A stretch of DNA of 64,000 nt, taken from contig NZ_PXZL01000004.1 of NCBI RefSeq assembly GCF_003013405.1, positions 71,923 through 135,922 of the forward strand, read 5' to 3'. The translations under genes were made by a program, and so were the position numbers. Every line of letters begins with the position of its first letter. Position 1 is the first letter of the stretch. The notes beneath the pieces were generated by a model. It was not told the DNA's origin and searched no databases. It saw nothing but the letters and a program-made list of their open reading frames with translations. Positions 33,459 through 42,077 of this stretch are shown in pieces. This DNA comes from Brevibacillus formosus. Its GTDB lineage: Bacteria > Bacillota > Bacilli > Brevibacillales > Brevibacillaceae.

Positions 33459-34118
33459 TTACAGCTCCATTCGATAACCAATTTTGTGCACCGTATGAAT
33501 ATGATCGGACAAACCTAATTTTGTGCGCAGATTCAAGATGTGTGTATCAATTGTTCGGGTGCTGCCATAAAAGTCATAACCCCAGACCTGATTCAGCAAA
33601 CTTTCACGAGAAAAAGCAATATTCGGATTATGCAACAAAAATTCAAGCAGCTCATATTCCTTCGGGGTTAACGTGACGAGCTGCTTATTTTTGTACACTT
33701 TGCGGCTATGGTAATCCACTGTCACATCGCCTACGGTCAATGTTTCCAATACAATCTGATGACTTCTTCTCAGAGCGACCTCCACGCGTGCCAACAACTC
33801 CAGCAAATCAAAAGGTTTTGTAATATAATCCTCAGCACCAAGACGCAAACCTTGTACTTTGTCCATAACACTTGTCTTGGCTGTTACAAAAATGACCGGG
33901 ATATTCTTTTTCTTAAAGGATTCCAACAGTGTGAACCCGTCAACTCCAGGCAGCATGATGTCAAGGAGTGCCAAGTGATACTCCTTTTCTTCGAGATCGT
34001 TCAACGCCGTGTTACCGTCGGATGAAACTTTACAGACATAGCCCGAGGCGCCTAATGTCATTTTGATTAGTTCGGATATGGATGGATCATCTTCAGCGAT
34101 TAATATTGAATATGCCAT
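33459..34118 (-). CDS. OmpR-family response regulator
   Basis: A 219-residue regulator with a receiver domain (ILIAEDDPSISELI, phosphorylation site LALLDIMLPGVDGF, VTAKTS, YITKPFDLLELLARV) and a winged-helix effector domain (LTPKEYELLEFLLHNPNIAFSRE, LLNQVWGYDFYGSTRTIDTHILNLRTKLG). The ATG at 34118 with GGAGGTG is chosen. It is the first gene of the operon and has a clear sigma-A promoter. Its output is unknown; the downstream repeat-domain genes are the obvious candidates. Confidence 0.93.
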   Translation of the reverse strand: MAYSILIAEDDPSISELIKMTLGASGYVCKVSSDGNTALNDLEEKEYHLALLDIMLPGVDGFTLLESFKKKNIPVIFVTAKTSVMDKVQGLRLGAEDYITKPFDLLELLARVEVALRRSHQIVLETLTVGDVTVDYHSRKVYKNKQLVTLTPKEYELLEFLLHNPNIAFSRESLLNQVWGYDFYGSTRTIDTHILNLRTKLGLSDHIHTVHKIGYRMEL

Positions 34119-34139
34119 GCTGCGTACACCTCCACCATC

Positions 34140-34168
34140 ATTACACATTTTTGGGATTTTGTTGTCAA
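34140..34168 (-). promoter_or_regulatory. sigma-A promoter of the two-component/repeat-protein operon
   Basis: On the minus strand TTGACA (34163-34168), a 17-base spacer and TGTAAT (34140-34145). Confidence 0.7.
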
Positions 34169-34198
34169 CAAAATGCAAAAAGTATACAAAAACAAAAA

Positions 34199-34238
34199 AC
34201 CCTCAATAAAATCACTTTAACTTGATCTTAGTGAGGGT
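34199..34238 (-). terminator. terminator of the secreted protein gene at 34267
   Basis: ACCCTCA and TGAGGGT arms, followed on the minus strand by TTTTTTG. Confidence 0.65.
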
Positions 34239-34266
34239 CACATTCATTATCATTTAGCTCTTTTAC

Positions 34267-35685
34267 TTACCGATACTGAACATTATTCAACTGCATCCAC
34301 ATCCATTTACTGTCAATCAACATCGCAAGCGTCATCTCATCCATCCCGTGCAGTTGACGGTACAAACGCTGTGTTTCGACCAAGTCATTGTAGGTCAAGA
34401 ACGGATAATCCTTCCTGCCGAATGTCCCGTCCGGAAAATAAGCGTAATGCAAATCGCCATTTCCGAGTATCCACTGCGATCCGAGGTTTACGACACCGTA
34501 GAGCATCGTATCCGCTAAATCTTTGTCAGTCCGATCGCCAAATTGCATGTAGCTTTTGTAGAGAAAATTGATCTCCGCCAACTGATGATTCAAAGAAACA
34601 TGTGTCTGAATCATCGGATTCGATGCTGTCGCGTAGTCAGAAACCAGCCATCCTTGTTGTACACCATTGATGACAAAACGGTTCTTGGCTGCGTGATTGT
34701 GAAAGTAAGAAGCATATTTTTTCGCTGATTGGCAAAAGTCCTTTTCTTGATACTGATCACAGCCCCGCAGCATCAGATCAGCCGCTCCTGTGTTGAATCT
34801 CGTATCGTAAAAGCCCTCTGGTATCCCGTAATCGCCACTTAGCCACAAGGAGCGCGGCTGCGTCTTCCAGTACCCCTCAGGCTCCTGCTGCTTCAAGCTC
34901 GCTTTCAGCATCACATAGCCCATATCCCGTGCAGCTTTGCTTCCACCTGTATATAAAAAAGAGCGAAGGACATAATTCTCGGGAATCCGCCAAAAGGAGG
35001 ACTCCGAAGTCGGCTCGTACGTAGAAGGACTTTGATAGTAATACCCATCGTACAGCCATTTTGCCTTTTCCGTAACGTCCAAGTTAAGCCAGATGCTGTC
35101 AAACATTTTTTCTCCCCAAGGAACGAGCGGATCTCTCGAATCGAGCGCCCACATTTCGCTGATAAAGCCTGCTTTCATCGGCAACTTGATCACGAGTTCG
35201 ACACCAGAAGGCGTCTGTTTTACTTCGACTGGCAACGCCAATGCCGGCTTTTCTTCAATCGTGGCTCTGCCTTTATCCACGTAGGTAATGGGCTTGCCTA
35301 ACCAAATATACCTGCCCTCCGTCTCTAAAAAACCAGAGGCAAGCGGAAGGGTCTGGACTTGATCAAGCGTGACAACCTTCCAATACGGTTTCTTCGACTC
35401 ATCATAGGCTCGGTAGCGGAACATCATGTTCTGACTGTTACCCTGAATGGGAATGGTGAAAATGTAGGGCATCATATTGCGCTGACCTGTCATTTTATGG
35501 GCCCAATACGTGGCACCATCTGGGAATCGAAATTCTTGTTTTTGATGAATCGCGCCATTCAGTTGCTCAACATTCTCTGTTTCTGTCGGTTTTTTCCATA
35601 CATTTGCAGAAATATCGCTCGGAAAGAAGCTACATACGGCGATGGCCGTCATCAAAAGGAGCATTCTGCTGATTTTTCTGACCAT
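34267..35685 (-). CDS. secreted protein of unknown function, possible alpha/alpha-barrel fold
   Basis: A 472-residue protein with a signal peptide (MVRKISRMLLLMTAIAVCSFF, cleavage near SANVWK). I do not recognise its family. The N-terminal third is beta-rich; the C-terminal two thirds (YVLRSFLYTGGSKAARDMGYVMLKASLK, TGAADLMLRGCDQYQ, HVSLNHQLAEINFLYKSYM, LVETQRLYRQLHGM) has regularly spaced helices as in glycan-processing alpha/alpha toroids such as the C5-epimerase/GH-like group. The ATG at 35685 is chosen, with GGGGGAT upstream; a TTG lies 12 bases earlier. Alone on this strand, between the two-component operon and a secreted peptidase. A glycan-active role is only a guess. Confidence 0.6.
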   Translation of the reverse strand: MVRKISRMLLLMTAIAVCSFFPSDISANVWKKPTETENVEQLNGAIHQKQEFRFPDGATYWAHKMTGQRNMMPYIFTIPIQGNSQNMMFRYRAYDESKKPYWKVVTLDQVQTLPLASGFLETEGRYIWLGKPITYVDKGRATIEEKPALALPVEVKQTPSGVELVIKLPMKAGFISEMWALDSRDPLVPWGEKMFDSIWLNLDVTEKAKWLYDGYYYQSPSTYEPTSESSFWRIPENYVLRSFLYTGGSKAARDMGYVMLKASLKQQEPEGYWKTQPRSLWLSGDYGIPEGFYDTRFNTGAADLMLRGCDQYQEKDFCQSAKKYASYFHNHAAKNRFVINGVQQGWLVSDYATASNPMIQTHVSLNHQLAEINFLYKSYMQFGDRTDKDLADTMLYGVVNLGSQWILGNGDLHYAYFPDGTFGRKDYPFLTYNDLVETQRLYRQLHGMDEMTLAMLIDSKWMWMQLNNVQYR

Positions 35686-35818
35686 GTCATCCCCCAATTC
35701 TATTAAAGGAGAACCGAAAGTCCTACTTTAAAATGAACATTTCGTAGTGATTATTATTTTTACAATAGTCTGATAAATTAACCATAGGTGTCTACTTCTA
35801 TTTCGCAGGAGGGAATTT

Positions 35819-37486
35819 ATGGACAAGAAAGTACGCTACGTTGTTTCTACAGCACTCGTAATATCTCTGTTCACCAGCCCCTCAATCATCCATGCCAGCC
35901 AAGCTGAACCACAGACCCACATTCCTTATTACGGAATAGGGCCAACCTATGTACAGCCTGCACAGATTGAGAGCTTGTTTCCCAAGCCAACTATCCAGTT
36001 TGGGACACCCGGCTTCCAAGAAGGAAAAGAGGCTTTTACGTCCCAGGAAGAAATGATGGCTTACATAAGCAAATTGGTTGTAGGCAACAATGACGTCCAG
36101 CTGCTATCCATCGGTACGTCATTGGAAGGTCGGGACATCCCCCTGCTGCTATTCAGCAAAGACCACGGCAAGCTCAAACAAAACAAAGAGAAGCCACTCA
36201 TCTGGCTACAGGCACAAATCCACGGAAATGAACCTGCCTCTGGTGAATCTGCTCTTGTGATCGCCAAATGGCTGGCAGAAGGAAAGCTTGGGGCCGACCT
36301 CCTGGATAAAGTAAACGTTGCGATTGTTCCTCGCATCAACCCGGATGGCTCCTACCAGTTCAAACGCTACATCGCGACAGAGCTGGATGCCAACCGCGAT
36401 TACATGAAGGTAGAATATCCAGAGGTGCAAGCGGTTCACCAAGCCATCAATGCCTATCAACCTGATGTGGTGCTTGACGCCCACGAATACGGCGTCTCTT
36501 CCAGCCAGCTTCGCGATGTTGGCGAAAAAGGCGCGATCTCTTCCTACGATGTTCTGATCTCCTCTGCGAAAAACTTGAATATCCCCGCCGGCCTGCGCAA
36601 AATGTCAGACAACCTGCTTTTGCCTGACGTTCAAAAAGCACTCGACAAGGAGCAGCTTTCTCATCACGCTTACTATACGCTGGCAAAAGGCAAGGACGGA
36701 AAGGTGACCGCAACAGAAGGCAGCACAGAGACAAGAATCGGACGCAATGCCTTAGGATTGAAAAACACGTTGACGTTTTTGGTGGAAACACGCGGCATCG
36801 GCATTGGACGCGCCGATTTTGAGCGCCGTGTATACAGTCAGGCCATGACTCACGCTGCTGTCATTCAATCAACAGCGGCCAACGCCAAAGCCATCAAGTC
36901 CGCCGTGACCCAGGCACGCTCAGAAATCACGGAAAAAGGCAAAAAAGCAAACGACAACGACAAACTCGTCATCCTGAGTGAGAACAAGCGAGTATCGGGT
37001 CAGTCTCTCGAGGTGGTCGATCTAGCCACAGCAAAAAAAGTGTCTACCCCCATTGACTGGGTAAGCTCCACGGATGCCTATCCCATACTCGAACGCGAGC
37101 GCCCTACTGCCTACCTCATGCCTCCAGGCTACCATGACGTTGCGGCCAAGCTGGAATTGCTCGGTGTTTCGGTAAGCAAGCTATCCAAAGAAACAACGAT
37201 AGCGGTAGAGAGCTACACCATTTTGGAAAACAACGTGAATACGATTTACGAGAATGGGCATTTCACCAATCAAGTGACTGCAAATGTAACAGAAACAACG
37301 AAAACCTTTCCTGCGGGTAGTTACGTGTTCAGCATGGCCCAGCCAAACGCGAACTTCATTGCATTGGCTCTGGAACCGGAATCAGTGGACAGCTACGTCA
37401 CGTTTAACTTCTTGCCCGTTGAAAAGGGCGATGAAGTCCCGGTGTATCGCTATATGCTGGAGCAACCGCTACCCACCACACAATAG
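35819..37486 (+). CDS. secreted M14-family zinc carboxypeptidase
   Basis: A 555-residue exported metallopeptidase: signal peptide (1-27, ending IIHASQA), then an M14 catalytic domain. Zinc ligands are the His and Glu of AQIHGNEPASGE and the His of VVLDAHEYG; the substrate-binding arginines lie in RINPDGSY and ELDANRDYMK; the catalytic glutamate is in FLVETRGIGIG. A C-terminal region of about 170 residues is rich in beta structure and of unknown role. AGGAGGG precedes the ATG. Such enzymes remove C-terminal residues from peptides or cut peptidoglycan stems. Confidence 0.9.
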   Translation: MDKKVRYVVSTALVISLFTSPSIIHASQAEPQTHIPYYGIGPTYVQPAQIESLFPKPTIQFGTPGFQEGKEAFTSQEEMMAYISKLVVGNNDVQLLSIGTSLEGRDIPLLLFSKDHGKLKQNKEKPLIWLQAQIHGNEPASGESALVIAKWLAEGKLGADLLDKVNVAIVPRINPDGSYQFKRYIATELDANRDYMKVEYPEVQAVHQAINAYQPDVVLDAHEYGVSSSQLRDVGEKGAISSYDVLISSAKNLNIPAGLRKMSDNLLLPDVQKALDKEQLSHHAYYTLAKGKDGKVTATEGSTETRIGRNALGLKNTLTFLVETRGIGIGRADFERRVYSQAMTHAAVIQSTAANAKAIKSAVTQARSEITEKGKKANDNDKLVILSENKRVSGQSLEVVDLATAKKVSTPIDWVSSTDAYPILERERPTAYLMPPGYHDVAAKLELLGVSVSKLSKETTIAVESYTILENNVNTIYENGHFTNQVTANVTETTKTFPAGSYVFSMAQPNANFIALALEPESVDSYVTFNFLPVEKGDEVPVYRYMLEQPLPTTQ

Positions 37487-37496
37487 AACTAAAGGA

Positions 37497-37538
37497 AAAA
37501 ATCCCCTCTCTAAAGTTAGACTCCTGAGAGGGGATTTT
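37497..37538. terminator. bidirectional terminator between carboxypeptidase and yfmS
   Basis: Thirteen-base perfect arms AAAATCCCCTCTC and GAGAGGGGATTTT. Confidence 0.85.
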
Positions 37539-37554
37539 CGTTACATGTATGGAC

Positions 37555-38436
37555 TTACTTTATTTCAAACACTTCTTGGGCAAGCCCTGCCAGCTTTTGC
37601 GTATTGCCGCTCACCTCGACCATCGTCGCAGAAATTTCCTCCGTAGCGGCTGCCTGACTCTCCATGGTTTGATTGATTAATTCAATCGAATTTTGGAGCA
37701 GGGTGATCAAATCCCGGATGGAATCCGTGGTTTGCTTGATTTTGTCCGCATTCGCCCGTGAATCTGTCGCCATATTGCGAACCTCATTCGCAACGACAGC
37801 GAACCCACGCCCTGCATCTCCTACTCGCGCCGCTTCAATGCTCGCATTCAGTCCCAAAATATTGCTTTGATCCGCGATTTTTTTCACGGCGAGCGTAATT
37901 TGCTCAATCTCAGTCGTACTTTGGCTCACATCATTGGCTTGCTCAGAGATCGCCTTCATTTGCTCGTTCAAATTCCCGATCTGCATGGCCATCTCTTGTG
38001 TGGTGGCACTGACCTGCTCGACGACACTCGAGAGATTTGCCGCAATTTCATACAGCTCATTGGCTCGCTCCATACTCGAACCAATGCCGACACCGCCAAT
38101 GACTTTTCCCGTGTGATCATGCAGGGGAATCGCACGTGCGACGAGGGGAAAACCGAATAATTCCTTAGGAACCATCATCGCCTGCTTGGTGTTTTTTCGA
38201 ATCGCGTTGGTGATCACATCTCCTTCCTGGAGTGGATCACCAGGCTTGACTTGCAGGGCAAATGTTTTGGCAGGCACATTGCGCAATAGCTTTTCCGTGT
38301 CGTAGACTCCAATGGTAATGTCATCGGTGAGCAAATCATTCAAGTATGGTGCAACCTTCATGAAAGCCTCGAGCAGTTCTGGGTTTTTCCCCTTTTCAGA
38401 AGCTTCTGTTTCGTTCCATTCTTCATATCCGTTCAT
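37555..38436 (-). CDS. yfmS: soluble methyl-accepting chemotaxis protein YfmS-like
   Basis: A 293-residue chemoreceptor without membrane segments. The N-terminal 130 residues form a PAS/sensor-like domain ([40 protein letters not shown]); the rest is the coiled-coil signalling domain with the hairpin tip [20 protein letters not shown] and [15 protein letters not shown]. Architecture and size match B. subtilis YfmS. It lies 29 bases after yfmT on the same strand, the same order as in B. subtilis. A c-di-GMP riboswitch precedes the pair, linking chemotaxis to the motile/sessile switch. Confidence 0.88.
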   Translation of the reverse strand: MNGYEEWNETEASEKGKNPELLEAFMKVAPYLNDLLTDDITIGVYDTEKLLRNVPAKTFALQVKPGDPLQEGDVITNAIRKNTKQAMMVPKELFGFPLVARAIPLHDHTGKVIGGVGIGSSMERANELYEIAANLSSVVEQVSATTQEMAMQIGNLNEQMKAISEQANDVSQSTTEIEQITLAVKKIADQSNILGLNASIEAARVGDAGRGFAVVANEVRNMATDSRANADKIKQTTDSIRDLITLLQNSIELINQTMESQAAATEEISATMVEVSGNTQKLAGLAQEVFEIK

Positions 38437-38465
38437 AACTTCTTCACCTCAATAATTTGCTGGCA

Positions 38466-39923
38466 TTAGTACGGAAATTGGCGCTTTTTATGTTGAACCG
38501 AAATCCATTTCAGCGTGGTAAATTCCTCTAAGCTCCATTGACCATTCAAACGTCCCAACCCGGAATGCTTTTCACCGCCAAAAGCCACAATTGGCTCGTC
38601 ATTAATTGTTCCATCGTTGATGTGAATCATGCCAGTCTCAATGCGTTTGGCCATCTGGGCACCTCTCTCCAGATCGCGTGTATGAATCGCCCCGGACAAT
38701 CCAAAAGGGGTCTCGTTCGCCATGCGAATCGCTTCTTCCTCAGAAGCAAACGACATGATGCAAACAGCCGGCCCAAACAGCTCTTTAGATGCGATCGACA
38801 TGTCTGTGGTCACGCCTGTCAAAACGATCGGCTCGACCACATTTCCTTTTACTTCCCCTTTCAGTGCAGGAACGGCTCCTTCGCGTATCGCCTCATCGAT
38901 TGTTGCCATCAGGTTGGCGACTTGTCGTTGGTTGATGAGTGGACCGATTACCGTGTCAGGATCATTCGGGTCGCCTACCTTGAGTCCAGATACTTTTTCC
39001 ACATACAGCTCGAGGAATTTATCGTATACACCCTGGTGAACCAGAACCCGGTTAGCCGACATGCAAATCTGACCTTGGTGGGTAAAGCGGCTGAATACCG
39101 CAGCATTGACGGCATACTGGAGATCCGCATCCTCCAAAACGATCAGGGCACTATTGCCGCCGAGCTCCAAAATCGCCTTTTTGAAATGCTTCGCTGCCAC
39201 TTGCGCGATATGGCTTCCTACTTGGCTAGAGCCTGTAAACGAAAGGATACGCGGGATCGGGTGGGAGACAAAGCCATCGCCAATTTCAGCAATATCCGTC
39301 ACAACGACGTTGATCAAGCCTTTTGGCAGACCTACTTCTTCAAAAATTTTCGCGATGAGAGTCCCACCTGTGATTGGCGTGTGCTCATGCGGTTTGAGGA
39401 CGACACCGTTGCCCGCGCCAAGAGCTGGAGCTACTGACTTCATCGACAGATAGAACGGGAAGTTGAACGGACTGATGACGCCGACAACTCCTGCCGGAAT
39501 CCGATACAAGCGATTTTCCTTTCCGTCTACGGGAGAAGGAATGATTTTTCCTTCCATGCGTACTGGGAATGTAGCTGCCTCGCGAATAATATCCTTCACA
39601 AGCCCGATCTCAAAAAACGCCTTCAGTCTGGTTCCACCTAGTTCACGAATGATGATTTGAATGATTTCTTCTTCATGCTCTTCGATATAGTGAACAGCAC
39701 GCTCCAACATTCGGGATTTGGTATACGCATTGACTTCATCCCACTCTTTTTTCGCGTTGGCTGCCGCCTTGTAAGCTGCGTCGATATCCTCCAGATTTGC
39801 TATTTTGAATTCTGCGATGACTTCCCCGTTGTAAGGATTGATATCTTGCAATGTCTTCGCGCCAAGTCCGTCGCGCCACTCCCCATTGATGTACTGCTTG
39901 TCCAGTGTTTGCAGGATTGACAT
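38466..39923 (-). CDS. yfmT: aldehyde dehydrogenase, YfmT (vanillin dehydrogenase)-like
   Basis: A 485-residue NAD(P)-dependent aldehyde dehydrogenase of the benzaldehyde/vanillin dehydrogenase branch. The catalytic glutamate lies in AILELGGNSALIVLEDAD, the catalytic cysteine in FTHQGQICMSANRV, and the N-terminus YINGEWRDG is typical. Start at 39923 with AGGGAGAGG; a longer frame upstream would run into the leader RNA. B. subtilis YfmT has the same length and sits with YfmS. The c-di-GMP aptamer lies about 80 bases upstream. Confidence 0.9.
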   Translation of the reverse strand: MSILQTLDKQYINGEWRDGLGAKTLQDINPYNGEVIAEFKIANLEDIDAAYKAAANAKKEWDEVNAYTKSRMLERAVHYIEEHEEEIIQIIIRELGGTRLKAFFEIGLVKDIIREAATFPVRMEGKIIPSPVDGKENRLYRIPAGVVGVISPFNFPFYLSMKSVAPALGAGNGVVLKPHEHTPITGGTLIAKIFEEVGLPKGLINVVVTDIAEIGDGFVSHPIPRILSFTGSSQVGSHIAQVAAKHFKKAILELGGNSALIVLEDADLQYAVNAAVFSRFTHQGQICMSANRVLVHQGVYDKFLELYVEKVSGLKVGDPNDPDTVIGPLINQRQVANLMATIDEAIREGAVPALKGEVKGNVVEPIVLTGVTTDMSIASKELFGPAVCIMSFASEEEAIRMANETPFGLSGAIHTRDLERGAQMAKRIETGMIHINDGTINDEPIVAFGGEKHSGLGRLNGQWSLEEFTTLKWISVQHKKRQFPY

Positions 39924-39954
39924 GCTACAACCTCTCCCTTTTGTTAAGTAAATA

Positions 39955-39978
39955 GGCTCCTTTCGTATGAAAGGAGCC
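39955..39978 (-). promoter_or_regulatory. expression-platform hairpin of the riboswitch
   Basis: GGCTCCTTTC-ATAC-GAAAGGAGCC on the minus strand is a perfect ten-base-pair hairpin between the c-di-GMP aptamer and the yfmT start, 31 bases before the ATG. It is followed by TATTTACTT, a poor T-run, so it could be a weak terminator or a translation-control structure. Confidence 0.6.
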
Positions 39979-40002
39979 GTAAAACTAAAACAGCAACATA
40001 CA

Positions 40003-40095
40003 CTGCTCGTTGGCAACCCGGCTGCCATCGTAACGTGTACATTAGGCCCGTGGCTTTGCGTCCCCATTTTTCAATGGGTTTGCCCATTCATAGCG
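40003..40095 (-). ncRNA. cyclic di-GMP-I (GEMM) riboswitch
   Basis: On the minus strand the leader holds the conserved blocks of the GEMM-I aptamer in order: GGGCAAACCCATTGAAAAAT, then GGGACGCAAAGCCACGGG, then CCTAA, and after a variable stem ATGGCAGCCGGGTTGCC. These form the P1b (GGCAAACC...) arm with its GAAA-type tetraloop, the GGACGCAAAGCC ligand core, and the tetraloop-receptor arm ending in GCCGGGTTGCC. It lies between a good sigma-A promoter and the yfmT start. Aptamer ends are approximate. Confidence 0.9.
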
Positions 40096-40148
40096 AATGC
40101 TGATAAGATTTTGTCGAAAAAAGGAAAGATATGGAGAAACCTACTTTG

Positions 40149-40176
40149 ATTATAGTACTCCATTTCGAATAGTCAA
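40149..40176 (-). promoter_or_regulatory. sigma-A promoter of the riboswitch-yfmT-yfmS transcript
   Basis: On the minus strand TTGACT (40171-40176), 16-base spacer, perfect TATAAT (40149-40154). The remaining gap sequence, 40177-40220, holds nothing I recognise. Confidence 0.8.
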
Positions 40177-40220
40177 ACCAAAACATGTAAATATTTCGTG
40201 AAAGGAAGTGAATAAATATC

Positions 40221-40249
40221 AAAAAGTCCGCATCGCTTGGATACGGACT
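40221..40249 (-). terminator. terminator of the receptor operon
   Basis: AGTCCG and CGGACT arms around a 13-base loop, followed on the minus strand by TTTTTG. Confidence 0.75.
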
Positions 40250-40267
40250 CCTGATTCTTCCTCATGA

Positions 40268-41212
40268 TCATAATAACTTTTTGACATCCTTTACGCTGGT
40301 CGCGAGCATTTGCTCGATCGCGTTGGCGTCTCTCACGTGCTTGGTCATGCCTTCATTCAGCTCGTCCAGCAAGCCCTTTGCATCACTTACCTGCTGGGAC
40401 ACATCGTCAGCAAATCGCTTTTGATGCGCGATGATTTCCAACACACCTGCCACTTCGACGTTCAGTACCTGGAAAGCGTTCACGATCTGATCCGTCTTCT
40501 GTGCGGCATCCTTGCTGATGGAAAGTCCATTTTTGATCGCACTGCTGCTTTTTTCACTGTTGGACAATGCTTCTTTTATTTCTTCCTGAATCTTACCAAT
40601 CAATTCAGCAATCGTCTTGGTCGAGTTCGCTGTCATCTCTGCCAGCTTCCGTACTTCATCCGCTACGACAGCAAAGCCCCGGCCTTGTTCACCTGCACGC
40701 GCCGCTTCTATCGCTGCATTCAGAGCGAGAAGATTGGTCTGATTCGTAATGTCGCTGATCACCTTGACGATACTCGTAATTTCCGAAGAACGCTCTTCCA
40801 AGCGGCTCATGGACTTAGACGTATGGACCGATTCCTTGTCGAGCAGGCTCATGACTTCCACAACGTCCGTCATAGCCTTCTTGCCTTCATCTGCACGCGC
40901 TACCGATTGTTTACAGATGTCTGTCAGGCGCTCTCCTCGAACCGACAACTGGCTCGCAGATTCATCATCCCGCTCGTTAATGGCCTGGATATTCTCTACG
41001 ACACGCTTCATCCTCGTCACCAATCGCACCATTTGATCGGATTCGGCGTTCATCACTTGGTTCGAAGCGAGGATCGCACCCATCTGTTCGTAAAGACCGC
41101 GAAGCTCATGTTTCCAAGCGTCTTGCTGTCCTGCCAGCGTGCTAGTGGGAGTTGCTACTGTCGTCGCTGCTGTCTCTTTTTCTGCTGGGCCTTTGTCTTT
41201 TTTCCAAAACAT
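40268..41212 (-). CDS. methyl-accepting chemotaxis-type protein without membrane segment
   Basis: A 314-residue cytoplasmic transducer. The signalling hairpin is [20 protein letters not shown] with [25 protein letters not shown]; long coiled coils flank it. The N-terminal 90 residues ([55 protein letters not shown]) hold no recognisable sensor domain. It is transcribed 24 bases after a gene for a four-helix membrane protein, so the pair may act as a split receptor, with sensing in the membrane partner. Ribosome site AAAGGAGCGGG. Confidence 0.85.
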   Translation of the reverse strand: MFWKKDKGPAEKETAATTVATPTSTLAGQQDAWKHELRGLYEQMGAILASNQVMNAESDQMVRLVTRMKRVVENIQAINERDDESASQLSVRGERLTDICKQSVARADEGKKAMTDVVEVMSLLDKESVHTSKSMSRLEERSSEITSIVKVISDITNQTNLLALNAAIEAARAGEQGRGFAVVADEVRKLAEMTANSTKTIAELIGKIQEEIKEALSNSEKSSSAIKNGLSISKDAAQKTDQIVNAFQVLNVEVAGVLEIIAHQKRFADDVSQQVSDAKGLLDELNEGMTKHVRDANAIEQMLATSVKDVKKLL

Positions 41213-41236
41213 CCGCTTCCCGCTCCTTTGTACCCA

Positions 41237-41992
41237 TCAATTGTCACCTCGGCGGCTATATACGCGGGACTCGATTATTCCCGGATGTTGTTTCGCCAAG
41301 CTCAGCAAGTTTTCCAAGAAATAATAGTGACCCTCCAAGAGCTCCACGTCTTTACGCTCAAAATGCTTCACCTGCAAATACTGCTGCATTTCCAAAGCAT
41401 AGCGCTCCAGTTTATCGTGAAAATCGTTGGCACGAAGCATTTGCTCCACTTCTGGATATTCTGTTTTCAGGCGACTAAGCTCGCTGTATACACGCCCACC
41501 CTCCAGAATCATCTGGTAGGCCGTACGCTCGAGCGTAGCTGTCGTAGCTGCCTCCTGCTCCTCACGCTCCTCGCGCAAAGCTGCCAAGTACGTGATAAAA
41601 TGGTAGACAGTTAAAAACAATGGTCCTAAAAACAGAATGATCCCTGCCTTGTACACATGCTGATTGGACAAATTGCTGATGAGCAGGAACAAGTGAAACA
41701 AGATCGCACCCAACCATACATAGATGATGATTTGGTGATTGATCTTCCCTGCCTTTTGGTGGCGCGAAAAGGCAAAGGTGAGTCCGAGCAGATAAAAAGC
41801 AAGCAATGTAAAGCTGGCAGAAAACAAAGCCATCTCCATATCAATCAGCCAATCTGCATCGGCGGGTATTTCGATAAAGAATTCAAAAGCGAGCACCAGC
41901 AGTGAGAACAGCAACCCCATGATCCAAAACCGGCTTACTTCAGAGTCATTCCTCCGCCGGGAGCGGTAGCGTTTTGCACGGGATCCTTCCAT
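41237..41992 (-). CDS. four-helix membrane protein with cytoplasmic coiled-coil tail
   Basis: A 251-residue protein of unknown family. A basic head (AKRYRSRRRND) is followed by four membrane helices at about residues 24-44, 50-74, 86-106 and 112-137, then a charged helical tail (140-250) including LREEREEQEAATTATLERTAYQMIL. No catalytic motif. It is co-transcribed with the membrane-less chemoreceptor that follows 24 bases later, suggesting that its tail recruits or signals to that protein. The start has GAGGTGAG upstream. Confidence 0.65.
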   Translation of the reverse strand: MEGSRAKRYRSRRRNDSEVSRFWIMGLLFSLLVLAFEFFIEIPADADWLIDMEMALFSASFTLLAFYLLGLTFAFSRHQKAGKINHQIIIYVWLGAILFHLFLLISNLSNQHVYKAGIILFLGPLFLTVYHFITYLAALREEREEQEAATTATLERTAYQMILEGGRVYSELSRLKTEYPEVEQMLRANDFHDKLERYALEMQQYLQVKHFERKDVELLEGHYYFLENLLSLAKQHPGIIESRVYSRRGDN

Positions 41993-42077
41993 AATGCTCT
42001 CACCTCATTCTCTATGATTCGCCATGATTCTATCTTTTCCTTTCACATGGGGCCAAAATCTGACATCGGAGGCTGTT

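Noticed and set aside
38538-39437. 299-codon plus-strand open frame opposite the aldehyde dehydrogenase
   Set aside because: Shadow of a gene with intact catalytic Cys and Glu.
40310-41614. 434-codon plus-strand open frame opposite the membrane-less receptor and membrane protein genes
   Set aside because: It is antisense to two well-supported genes, its protein is rich in His/Cys/Phe with no domain, and there is no ribosome site.
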